NCBI GenBank assembly: GCA_965238125.1
Contig: OZ250179.1
Location: 2,418,001 to 2,482,000 of the forward strand
Source of the DNA: UBA6623 sp965238125
GTDB taxonomy: Bacteria > Acidobacteriota > Terriglobia > Bryobacterales > UBA6623
DNA length: 64,000 nucleotides
Reading direction: 5' to 3'
This document shows, piece by piece, positions 24,644 to 32,446 of this stretch. Every line of letters starts with the position of its first letter. Position 1 is the stretch's first letter. The position numbers and the translations under genes were made by a program. The notes under the pieces are model-generated. The model was not told where the DNA came from, did not search any database, and saw only the letters and a program-made list of their open reading frames with translations.

Positions 24644-24769
24644 GAGTTCTTATCGGCGGCGTTTCGCCTCTTCCAAAGTAGGTCCACACATGCTCAATGC
24701 GTAGGACGCGACGGCGAGTGGGGCCGATATCTCGGGCAGGCAGTTATGAGCTTCGCGGCGGTTTATTGA
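23604..24769 (+). CDS. IS630-family transposase with probable programmed -1 frameshift, copy A
   Basis: First frame from ATG 23604 to 24131: winged/HTH DNA-binding region (QSETARRLKVARQSVSEWLR) and the linker LWSCPRVARLIGDEFGVRYH. At 24075-24082 there is a run of eight A in AIKKKP; a -1 shift there enters the frame that continues KEERTIVFIDES (first catalytic Asp), LIVWDRLPAHRS (second Asp) and LPPYAPELNPVEYIWAYWK (Glu). The second frame is open from the A run to 24769. Compared with copy B, the normal stop after SSLCLD is changed (TGA to TCA), which extends the product by about 40 residues past the element's right end. Confidence 0.85.
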
Positions 24770-25861
24770 GTCTCGTAAAATAGAGTGACACTTTTTGGTG
24801 TTGCCGTACGTATTCTTATGTATGGGAACACCGAAAGGAAAGCGCCGCGATTTCGAAGCATTGGAGAAACGTCGTTTCGAAGCGATGCGTTTGCTCGATG
24901 AAGGACTCAATCAGTCCGAAACCGCCAGGCGTCTGACAGTCGCCCGCCAAACCGTCAGTGAGTGGCGACGACAGTACCTGGCGCAAGGCGAGGCCGGGCT
25001 GCGCAAGGCCGGCCGCGCCGGCCGCAAGCCGCTATTAGACGCCACGCAGCTCGAACGCCTGGAGATCCTGCTGCTCGAAGGCCCCGAGGCGCACGGCTTC
25101 CCGACGCCGTTGTGGAGTTGTCCGCGGGTGGCTCGTCTGATCCGAGACGAGTTCGGCGTGCGCTATCACGAGGGCCATGTCTGGAAGATCCTGCGGGCGC
25201 TCGGCTGGAGCCCGCAACGCCCGGTCGGCAAAGCCCGCGAGCGCAACGAAGAGGCCATCCGCGACTGGAAGTGCAAGAGGTGGCCGGCCATTAAAAAAAA
25301 GCCCGCAAACAAGACCGCACGATCGTCTTCATCGACGAAAGCGGATGGAGTCAGAAGCCGCATCGTTGCCGCACCTGGGCGCCGCGCGGCGAGACGCCGC
25401 TGCTGGAGTTCAACTTCAATTGGCAGAAGCTTTCGGTGTCGGCCGGGTTGACGTTGCGCAACTTTTACTTTCGGCTCTATCCCGGCGCGATTGGCGAGTT
25501 GGAGGTCATCGACTTTCTGAAGGCCTTGGTTCGCCACATGGACGGCCCGTTGATGATCGTCTGGGACCGCTTGCCGGCGCATCGCAGTCGGATGGTGCGA
25601 GAGTTCATTGAACTCTCGCAAGGCCATATCGTGACGGAGTATTTGCCGGCGTATGCGCCGGAGCTGAATCCGGTGGAATACATCTGGGCGTACTGGAAAC
25701 AGCACGAGTTGCCGAACGTCTGTCCGAAGGACTACTGGGAACTCGACGAACGTGCCCGCAAAACGCTGCGGCGCATGCGCCGCAAACCGCGCTTGATTAC
25801 CGCTTTCTGGAAACAGTCTTCTCTTTGTCTCGATTGACAGGATATTATGCGAGACTCAATA
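24764..25861 (+). mobile_element. IS630-family insertion sequence, copy B
   Basis: TA at 24764 and 25860 with inverted ends TATTGAGTCTCGTAAAATA and, on the right complement, TATTGAGTCTCGCATAATA. Clearly diverged from copy A but with the same organisation. Confidence 0.85.
24822..25837 (+). CDS. IS630-family transposase with probable programmed -1 frameshift, copy B
   Basis: First frame from ATG 24822 with HTH (NQSETARRLTVARQTVSEWR); it stays open to 25451 without catalytic residues. At 25293-25300 the same run of eight A occurs, and the -1 frame then encodes RTIVFIDESGWSQKPH, LMIVWDRLPAHRS and LPAYAPELNPVEYIWAYWK, ending at the TGA of 25835-25837. Both frames remain intact in both copies despite many substitutions between them, which supports frameshifting as a functional feature rather than a mutation. 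Confidence 0.87.
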
Positions 25862-26385
25862 GGGTGAGCCGCCGTCCACAAGTTTTGAGTCCGCGCGTGA
25901 CCCAACTTACAACGGGACATGCAAAAAAGGGGCGATGATGCGTCTTATCAACAGAGGCCGGAACGAATTGGAAGGGCGACCGGCAATCAGCGCCTTGTTT
26001 GCCCTCCCTCGGTCCGGCCAATCTCAGTTCGTCCGTGCAGTGAACCACACGACCCGGCGCGGGAGGTTTACCTCCTTTTTCCCTCCCGCGCCGGGGGGCC
26101 GAGAGCCTTCGCTTCGTTTCGACGGTTTCCTTAGGTCCACTCGATGCTCCTTGCCAAGGCGATGGCGCCGGGGTTGCGCCATGAAACCGGATCGTTGGGT
26201 CGTCGGCACCGCGGTTCCACCACTGTCCTTTGGGCCGAACGGCGTCGGCGCATACCGCTTACTGACGTGCGCGGCTCAGTTTGGGCGACGTTGCTCCGGG
26301 TCCCACGTTGGTTACAGTGAAGCGTACCTCCACCCCATCCCGCAGGGCGACAACCGCCGCGCCCAAACTTCACAAAACAGATACT
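25862..26385. other. 524-base intergenic region between IS630 B and IS110 copy 2
   Basis: Open frames here are accidental. TTCCACCACTGTCCTTTGGG (about 26216) through the arm at 26254-26283 match the right side of the family C element at 52930-52998. No gene or promoter is supported. Confidence 0.6.
26254..26283 (+). repeat. family C arm with adjacent inner sequence
   Basis: ACCGCTTACTGACGTGCGCG followed by GCTCAGTTTG; one inverted arm of the 52760-52998 element, preceded by matching internal sequence from about 26205. Confidence 0.75.
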
Positions 26386-26497
26386 GAGATGGGATGAGAG
26401 GCTGGTCGCTTGGAGCCGGGAAGCGGTAGGCTACCGGCAGCAGCGCACTTCTCCACAAGGGAGGTGCAATGGATTTTTGAAAAGGAGGCGACCAGCC

Positions 26498-27694
26498 ATG
26501 AAGAAGAATAGCAAACAACAGACCGACAAGAACCAAACCGACAAACACCAAACCAAGAAAGCCGACAGCTCACAAGCGAAGACCCGCCAACTCACCCAGC
26601 TCGAACAACAGTTGGCGCAACAACGCATCCAGATGCAAAAAGACAACGAAATTTGCGCCGTCGCCGGCGTCGACATCGGCGACAAACGTTGCTTCGTACG
26701 GCTCACCGACCTCGCCGGCGAAAGCCTCGAGGAATGCCAAGTCCCCACCCGCCCGGAGGTCTTGGATCGCTGGTTCCGCCGTTGGCCGCGGCTGCGCATT
26801 GTGATCGAAACCGGCAGCCACAGCAACTGGATTCGCCGCCGCCTGGCCGCCCTCGCCCACGACGTGCTCGTCGCCGACGCGCGGCAATTGCGTTTAATCA
26901 GCCAATCCGACTCGAAAAACGACCGCAACGACGCCTATTGGTTGGCCGAGCTGGGACGCACCAACCCGGCCCTGTTGAATCCCGTCGCGCCGCGCAAGCT
27001 CGAGACCGAACAACAACGCACGTTGTTGCGGGCGCGCGAGGCCGTGCTCGAGTGCCGCACGAAATTGAAAGGGAGTTTGCGCGGCATGGCGAAGTCGCAC
27101 GGCATCCGCTTGGGCCAATGCGCCCAGAACCAATGGGTCGAGCGCGTCCGGGAGGCCTGCCCCGAGGTGTTGCACGCGGCGTTGTTGGGGGTGGCGACAC
27201 AAATCGAAAGCCTCGGCGCGACGATCCGCGAATATGACAAACAAATCGTCGCGTTGGGCAAGCAATACGCAGCGGTCGAGCGGCTGCGAACGATCGGAGG
27301 GGTGGGGCCGCTGACGGCGTTGACGTTCGTGTTGGCGCTCGACAACGACCCGGGCCGCGTGAAGCGTTCGCGGCAGGTCGGCGCGCTGGTGGGGCTGCGT
27401 CCCAAGCAACGCCAATCGGGCGAGCGGTCACTGCGGCTGGGCGTGACGAAATCGGGAGATCCGCTGCTGCGGCGGACGTTGATTCAGTGCGCGCACTGGG
27501 TGCTGGGGCCGTTCGGGACCGACTCCACGCTCAGGCGCTGGGGTTTGGGTTTGGCGGCGCGCGGCGGAGGACATGCGAAGAAGCGGGCGGTGGTGGCGGT
27601 GGCGCGCAAGTTGGCGGTGCTGATGCATGTGTTGTGGGTGAAACAAGAAAACTACGATCCGCTGCACGGGCTGACGGAAACGGTTTCCCCATAA
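26498..27694 (+). CDS. IS110-family transposase (DEDD recombinase), copy 2
   Basis: 398 residues from ATG 26498 with GGAGG at 26484-26488. It differs from the copy at 13635 by Val for Ala (RPEVLDRW) and Gln for Arg (LGQCAQNQ). All DEDD and Tnp20 landmarks are intact, so this copy should be active if the element RNA is. Codon use and strand match the first copy, as expected from recent transposition. Confidence 0.93.
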   Translation: MKKNSKQQTDKNQTDKHQTKKADSSQAKTRQLTQLEQQLAQQRIQMQKDNEICAVAGVDIGDKRCFVRLTDLAGESLEECQVPTRPEVLDRWFRRWPRLRIVIETGSHSNWIRRRLAALAHDVLVADARQLRLISQSDSKNDRNDAYWLAELGRTNPALLNPVAPRKLETEQQRTLLRAREAVLECRTKLKGSLRGMAKSHGIRLGQCAQNQWVERVREACPEVLHAALLGVATQIESLGATIREYDKQIVALGKQYAAVERLRTIGGVGPLTALTFVLALDNDPGRVKRSRQVGALVGLRPKQRQSGERSLRLGVTKSGDPLLRRTLIQCAHWVLGPFGTDSTLRRWGLGLAARGGGHAKKRAVVAVARKLAVLMHVLWVKQENYDPLHGLTETVSP

Positions 27695-27722
27695 GGCAGG
27701 GACGATGAGGCGCAGTCGGCGG

Positions 27723-27998
27723 CAACGGTTTCGGATGAAGCAACGTGATGAGGACATCCGCGAGCCCCCTAACGGGGACTCGGCGGCAAGAAGATTCCTG
27801 TTGAAAGGAAGGGAGTAGGGGATTGGGCGGACGAAGCGAGGCCGCGGCGGAGAATCGAGATCGTGTCACGGTGACTGCGGGCTCTGGGCAGGCAGGCCGA
27901 TTCTTTCGAGGATGGGTCGAAGCCGCAACAGAGAGAGCAGCGCCGAAAGACCGGACCCCAACCAGCAGAGGTCAACAACGAGACCGATAACACTGCGA
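27723..27998 (+). ncRNA. candidate IS110 guide RNA region, copy 2
   Basis: Equivalent of 14860-15135, with no difference noticed by eye. See that entry for visible stems and uncertainty. Confidence 0.35.
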
Positions 27999-28211
27999 AT
28001 GGAAGCCCGGTCCTCAACGCGCCGCAAGGCATGAGGACCCGGGCCGGATCCGACAAACCGACCAACGCCTCCCAACGACCGCCCTTGACAAGCGACCCAC
28101 CTCTCATGGAAGCCCGGTCCTCAACGCGCCGCAAGGCATGAGGACCCGGGCCGGATCCGACAAACCGACCAACGCCTCCCAACGACCGCCCTTGACAAGG
28201 ACCCACCTCTC
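27999..28211 (+). repeat. 107-bp tandem duplication at the right end of IS110 copy 2
   Basis: Units 27999-28105 and 28106-28211 both start ATGGAAGCCCGGTCCTCAAC and end with the sub-terminal inverted repeat CCTCTC. The second unit lacks one C (AAGGAC instead of AAGCGAC). Copy 1 has a single unit at 15136-15242, itself flanked by ATGGAAGCCC at both ends, which could have mediated the duplication. Confidence 0.95.
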
Positions 28212-28220
28212 ATGGAGCCC

Positions 28221-28245
28221 AGAGCGCAAGCGACGGGCCAAGGGC
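28221..28245 (+). repeat. family R hairpin (right half, IS-occupied)
   Basis: AGAGCGCAAGCGACGGGCCA then AGGGC, immediately right of IS110 copy 2. The remaining 28246-28428 contains only GC-rich sequence with no gene. Confidence 0.8.
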
Positions 28246-28428
28246 ACACAACCGCCAAGTGCTCCGGCACCGCGGTCGCGTCGAACGATCGTTCCTACGC
28301 CCCGTCCACGTCCGGGGCTTATCGTGATTCTTGGGTGGAGGACTCCGGCTTCCGCTTCGCTCCACCTTGGGCTACTGTCCGCCGCCCCCTACCGCGGGCT
28401 GCGGCGGCGGTTGCAGTAAGATTGAGCG

Positions 28429-29370
28429 GTGGGAAGCGGCGAAAAAAGGGCGGGGTTGCAACGGTTGATCGCCGGTGCCGTGTTCGACATCACCGGGGTG
28501 GGCCTGATCGCTTTTTCCTTGATCCAGCAACGGGACGAACTGCTGTGGGTGGGCGTGGGCCTGATGGCGGTCGGATCGATGTTGATCGTCGGATGGGCGC
28601 GCGAACAGTCGCGCCTGGAAGCGGCGACGCCGACACAGAAACCGGTCGCGGAGTGGTTGGTGGAGCCGGAACTGGCGCTGCCGCCGCCTCGCCGTGTGGA
28701 GCTCACCTCGACGGGCCGCTGGCGGCTATGGCTTTGGCTTGCCGCGGTCGCGGCGGCTGTGCTCTATACGAACGGGTATCCGCGAAGAGCGCAGCCGATG
28801 GAGGCGGCCTTTGCGGAGTTCGGGGTGGAAACCGAAGCGATTGTCCACGACAAGCAGCAGCGCACAAGCGCGGGCGGCGAGCCCCGCTACTACCTCTACT
28901 ACCATTTCGAGGATCGGCGGGGCGAACAGGTTCGAGCTTCAACGGCGGTCGGCGAGAGCGTCTACGCGTCTCACGGTGAAGGCGATAGGATTCGGGTGGT
29001 CTATCTTGCCAACGATCCGCTTTCGCATCAGATCCAAGGCGTCGAGGACGACCGTTTGCGGCCGGAAGGGCTGGCGGCGTTGGCCGCGCTGGCGGCGGCG
29101 TTGACGGCACTCGAGCTGCAACGCCGAAAGCACAAGCGCTTGGTCACGGCGGGATCAGCGGTGGGCGGGACGGTCTTGGAGGTGTCGCGAACCGGCGCGG
29201 CGTCGAAGTACACGGTCTCGGTGGAGACGGGCGGGGCGGAGAGGACGCTGCGGCACTCCGAGCGGGCTTGTCGGCTGCGGGTTGGCGACCGTGTGACGGT
29301 GTTGTATTGGCCGGATATGCCGTCGGACATGGTGCTTTATCGGGGGGCGGTTTATCGGGCGTTGGGGTGA
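28429..29370 (+). CDS. DUF3592-type membrane protein
   Basis: 313 residues from GTG 28429. Two N-terminal helices (LIAGAVFDITGVGLIAFSLI, ELLWVGVGLMAVGSMLIVGW), one more at about residue 100 (RLWLWLAAVAAAVLY) and one near 210 (LAALAALAAALTALEL). Between and after them are two copies of the DUF3592 beta module: residues 130-185 (VETEAIVHDKQQ, YYLYYHFEDRRG, GDRIRVVYLANDP) and 240-310 (VGGTVLEVSRTGAASKYTVS, VGDRVTVLYWPDMPSD). Such proteins are inner-membrane and of unknown role. Only about 210 bases from the IS110 right end; it appears to be the first chromosomal gene beyond the IS region. Confidence 0.75.
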   Translation: MGSGEKRAGLQRLIAGAVFDITGVGLIAFSLIQQRDELLWVGVGLMAVGSMLIVGWAREQSRLEAATPTQKPVAEWLVEPELALPPPRRVELTSTGRWRLWLWLAAVAAAVLYTNGYPRRAQPMEAAFAEFGVETEAIVHDKQQRTSAGGEPRYYLYYHFEDRRGEQVRASTAVGESVYASHGEGDRIRVVYLANDPLSHQIQGVEDDRLRPEGLAALAALAAALTALELQRRKHKRLVTAGSAVGGTVLEVSRTGAASKYTVSVETGGAERTLRHSERACRLRVGDRVTVLYWPDMPSDMVLYRGAVYRALG

Positions 29371-29424
29371 AGGTGCGGGCGGCGGGTTTGCGTGAGGGGC
29401 CTTTGGTGTTGTCGCGGGGACGCT

Positions 29425-29480
29425 ACGCGGGACATGTCGGCACGAATGCCGACACGGCTCGCCTGGAGGCGCGCGCCACG
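29425..29480 (+). repeat. dispersed hairpin repeat, family A (copy 3)
   Basis: TGTCGGCA (29435-29442), loop CGAA, TGCCGACA (29447-29454), then CGGCTCGCCTGGAGGCGCGC. Compared with copy 1 the stem changes CC/GG to GG/CC plus A/T, a compensatory change. Confidence 0.85.
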
Positions 29481-29632
29481 TCTTGCCGTCGGGCTTTGAA
29501 AGGCGTGGGCAGGGGCTAAATGCTTGCGTTTCACGGGTTTGATGGTGCATAGTGAGAGCGTTATGCTGCGGCCGCGAACGGGTCGAGGCGTTACGACCAT
29601 GACTTCCGGGCGGTTGATAGGCGATATGGACG

Positions 29633-30892
29633 ATGGAGAGCCCCAGAGTAGACGCGCCCATCGTCTACCTCACGGAATTGACCGGCATGCGCGTCGACGG
29701 CCCCAAAGGCCGGCGCATCGGACGCATCCGCGAGGTGGCGATCGCTCCGAGCGAACACGCGCGACGTGTGTCTCGCTTTTTGCTCGGGGGCGGCAAAACG
29801 GCCTTCATGGTGCGTCAGGACCAGGTGCGTTCGATTTCCCCCGAACGCGTTGAACTCGCCGACGACCGCTTCGTTCCCTACTATCCCGACGAAGGCTTGC
29901 TGCTGCTCGGCAAAGACCTTCTCGACCAGCAAATCGTCGACGTCAACGGACGCAAGGTCGTTCGCGTCAACGACGTCGCTCTGCGCATCGTTTCGATCAA
30001 CGGTCACGACGAGCTGTGGATTGAAGAGGTCGGCGTGGGGTTGCAAGGGGCTTTCCGCCGACTGACGGAAGGGGTTTTGCCGGCAACGTTGATTCGGCGG
30101 CTGCAACAGCGCATCAAACCCAACTCGATCCCCTGGGACTACTGCAATATCGTCGAGCCCGACCCGCAACGGCGCCTCACGCTGAAGATTTCGCACGACC
30201 GCATCGGCCGCATTCACCCGGCCGATCTAGCCGACATTGTGGAGGACCTGCCCCCGGCCGAACGCGAGGCGCTGTTTGAAACCCTGGACGATCACGTCGC
30301 GGCCGAGGCGCTGAGCGAGGTGGACCCGAAAATTCAAGTTTCGATCGTCGAGCACCTCGACAAAGAACGAGCCGCCGACATTCTCGAGGAAATGGCGCCG
30401 GACTCCGCCGCCGATGTGTTGGGCGAATTGCACGAGGAAACGAGCCTGGAAATCCTCAAGGATATGGAGGACGTTCCGGCGGCGGAAGTCGAGGAGCTGC
30501 TCGAGTACGAAGAAGATACAGCAGGGGGGCTGATGAACACCCAGTTCGTGGCGCTCCAAGAACACGCTCTGGTGAAGGACGCCGCCGCCGCTTTCGAAGA
30601 CCACCAGAACCTGCTGCCAACCTTGACCCACATATTCCTGACCGACGCGAAGGACCACCTGATCGGCGTCGTGCCGGTGGCTCGACTTACCGTCGCCGAA
30701 CCGCGCACGCCGTTGCGCAAGTTGGCGGTGCTGGACGTGGTGACGGTTGACGTCGACGCGGACGAGGAAATGGTGGTCGAGCTTTTCGATAAGTACAATC
30801 TGTTTGCGCTGCCGGTGATCGACGAGGATGAGGAGCTTTGCGGGGTGATTACGGCGGATGACGTGATCGGGGTCTTGGCGCCGGATCGGTAG
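29633..30892 (+). CDS. PRC-barrel/MgtE_N/CBS domain protein
   Basis: 419 residues, soluble. Residues 8-80 and 85-150 look like two PRC-barrel domains (YLTELTGMRVDGPKGRRIGR; LLDQQIVDVNGRKVVRVNDV). Residues about 195-290 are the MgtE intracellular N-domain superhelix (LADIVEDLPPAEREALFETL, ERAADILEEMAPDSAADVLG). Residues 295-415 are two CBS domains (GGLMNTQFVAL, TPLRKLAVLDVVTVDVDADE, LPVIDEDEELCGVITADDVI). In MgtE these N and CBS domains sense Mg2+ and gate the channel; here no MgtE membrane domain follows. The next gene, 243 bases on, is an atypical Nramp transporter, so this protein is probably its regulatory partner (inference). Confidence 0.88.
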   Translation: MESPRVDAPIVYLTELTGMRVDGPKGRRIGRIREVAIAPSEHARRVSRFLLGGGKTAFMVRQDQVRSISPERVELADDRFVPYYPDEGLLLLGKDLLDQQIVDVNGRKVVRVNDVALRIVSINGHDELWIEEVGVGLQGAFRRLTEGVLPATLIRRLQQRIKPNSIPWDYCNIVEPDPQRRLTLKISHDRIGRIHPADLADIVEDLPPAEREALFETLDDHVAAEALSEVDPKIQVSIVEHLDKERAADILEEMAPDSAADVLGELHEETSLEILKDMEDVPAAEVEELLEYEEDTAGGLMNTQFVALQEHALVKDAAAAFEDHQNLLPTLTHIFLTDAKDHLIGVVPVARLTVAEPRTPLRKLAVLDVVTVDVDADEEMVVELFDKYNLFALPVIDEDEELCGVITADDVIGVLAPDR

Positions 30893-30907
30893 GGGGTTAG
30901 ACGAGGG

Positions 30908-31100
30908 TCCGGCTGCGCGAAAAAAGGGTACAGCCACCGATTTTCGCCGTCCGTCGGCGTTGGACGGCGGGGCCTTTCGAGACGCGAAAGTCGCATGGCA
31001 GTCCCCCTTTTTCGTCCGTGATTCCAATGTTTGTGGTTTTGGACCGACAGGAGTGTCGGTCCGGACTTTGGGCTGGGAGCGGCACGAGTGCCGGTCACTA
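30908..31100. repeat. inverted repeat of the GCGAAAAA family (G) followed by family F hairpins
   Basis: CGCGAAAAAAGGGTACAGCC then CACCGATTTTCGCC on the left and GGCAGTCCCCCTTTTTCG on the right (near 31000-31016) form an imperfect long inverted repeat, similar to 38585-38680. Hairpins GACCGAC/GTCGGTC (31042-31061) and GGCAC/GCCGGTC (31077-31096) follow. All lie between the CBS-domain gene and the Nramp gene. Confidence 0.75.
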
Positions 31101-31135
31101 CTGGGGTGTCGGGGGGTGCGGAGCGCTGAAGTTTC

Positions 31136-32368
31136 ATGCTGAAGAGCTTGCGACAGCGGATGGTTGTGTTTCTGGGCGTTTTGGGGCCCGGGGTGATCAC
31201 GGCTGTCGTCGACAACGACGCGGGCGGGCTGCTGATGTATTCCGAAGCCGGCGCGCGCTGGGGCTACGTCACGCTGTGGACGATGATTCCGGTCACGTTG
31301 ATCTTGATCGTCACCCAGGTGATGTGCGCTCGCATGGCGGCGGTAACCGGCAAGGGACTGTCCGACCTGATTCGGGAAGAGTTCGGGCTGCGGACGACGT
31401 TTCTGGTGATGGTGGCGCTGCTGGCGGTCAACCTGACCAACGTCACGGCCAATTTCGCGGGGATCGCCGGCTCGCTTGAATTGTTCCAAATCGACCGCGC
31501 GATCTCGGTGCCGTTGGGGGCGCTGCTGGTGTGGACGTTGGTCGTTCGCGGCACCTACCGGGTGGTGGAGAAAATTTTCCTCGTCGCAAGCTTCCTGTTC
31601 GTGGCGTATGCGATATCAGCTTTCCTCGTGAAGCCGGATTGGGACGAAGCTTTCCGTGCGATGGTGACGCCGGTGGTGAATTTCGATGGTCCTTATCTGG
31701 CGATCTTGATCGGCCTGGTGGGAACATCGGTCGCGCCCTGGATGCAGTTTTACTTGCAGGCATCCATCGTCGAAAAGGGCGTGGATCTCAAGCAGTATCC
31801 TGAGTCGCGAGCCGAGGTCGTGATCGGCTGCGTGGTGATGGCGTTCATCAAGTTTTTCGTGATCGTCGCGTGCGCTGGAGCCATTTGGGCGCACGGACCG
31901 AGACAGATTACGGACATTTCCGAGGCCGCGGTCGCCTTGCGTCCGTTGGGCGAGTACGCCTACATCTTGTTCAGCGCGGGGCTGTTCAATGCATCGCTCC
32001 TGGCGGCGAGCGTTCTACCTCTTTCCACGGCGTATTCGGTTTGCGAAGGGTTAGGATTTGAGTCGGGAGTGAACCATCGTTTTTCGGAAGCGAAGGTCTT
32101 CTATTGGCTCTACACGCTGCTCATCGTGGTAGGGGCGGGATTGGTATTGCTGCCGTCGTTTCCGCTGGTGCGGATGATTTTGCTTTCGCAGGTGCTGAAC
32201 GGAGTATTGCTGCCGCTGATTTTGATCTTAATTTTGATTTTGGTGAATCGGCGCGGGTTGATGGGCGAGTGGGTGAACTCACCTCTCTATAACCTGGTGG
32301 CCTATGGTGCCGTCGCTATGATAATTGTCTTGTCGGCGACGTGGGCGGTGGTTTCGATCATGGCGTAG
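31136..32368 (+). CDS. Nramp-related divalent metal transporter, probable Mg2+ type (NRMT)
   Basis: 410 residues, 11 predicted helices, LeuT-like fold of the SLC11 family. In helix 1 the usual DPGN metal motif reads DNDAGG (Asp26-Gly31; GPGVITAVVDNDAGG). In helix 6 the transition-metal-selecting Met of MPH is replaced: TSVAPWMQFYLQ has Ala200-Pro201-Trp202. These replacements are those described for Nramp-related magnesium transporters rather than Mn/Fe transporters. The gene follows a MgtE_N/CBS protein, which fits Mg2+. Alternative: Mn2+ transport. ATG at 31136; inner membrane. A hairpin-rich 243-base gap separates it from the CBS gene, so separate promoters are possible. Confidence 0.87.
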   Translation: MLKSLRQRMVVFLGVLGPGVITAVVDNDAGGLLMYSEAGARWGYVTLWTMIPVTLILIVTQVMCARMAAVTGKGLSDLIREEFGLRTTFLVMVALLAVNLTNVTANFAGIAGSLELFQIDRAISVPLGALLVWTLVVRGTYRVVEKIFLVASFLFVAYAISAFLVKPDWDEAFRAMVTPVVNFDGPYLAILIGLVGTSVAPWMQFYLQASIVEKGVDLKQYPESRAEVVIGCVVMAFIKFFVIVACAGAIWAHGPRQITDISEAAVALRPLGEYAYILFSAGLFNASLLAASVLPLSTAYSVCEGLGFESGVNHRFSEAKVFYWLYTLLIVVGAGLVLLPSFPLVRMILLSQVLNGVLLPLILILILILVNRRGLMGEWVNSPLYNLVAYGAVAMIIVLSATWAVVSIMA

Positions 32369-32446
32369 CGACTGTTCCCCGCCCCGCTCGCCCCCCGCTC
32401 CCCTCGCCCCCGCTCCAATGAACGGCCCGATGCCGGCGCGTTAATC

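Larger units (their letters stand above)
26386..28217 (+). mobile_element. IS110-family insertion sequence (IS1111-like), copy 2
   Basis: Same element as 13523-15249, direct orientation, 12,863 bases apart, with three substitutions (26414, 26760, 27117) up to the 3' arm. The right arm carries an extra tandem copy of 107 bases. Right junction GGAG then CCCAGAGCGCAAGCG; left flank ATACT. Confidence 0.87.

Noticed and set aside
25935..26387. A 150-codon plus-strand frame between IS630 B and IS110 copy 2
   Set aside because: Its second half is a translated family C repeat and the first half has no conserved pattern or ribosome-binding site.
30227..31489. A 420-codon minus-strand frame across the CBS-domain and Nramp genes
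   Set aside because: It crosses two recognised genes and the repeat-filled gap between them, and its sequence (HHHQKRRP, RHPSSDRHSCRS) is the complement of repeats and coding DNA.
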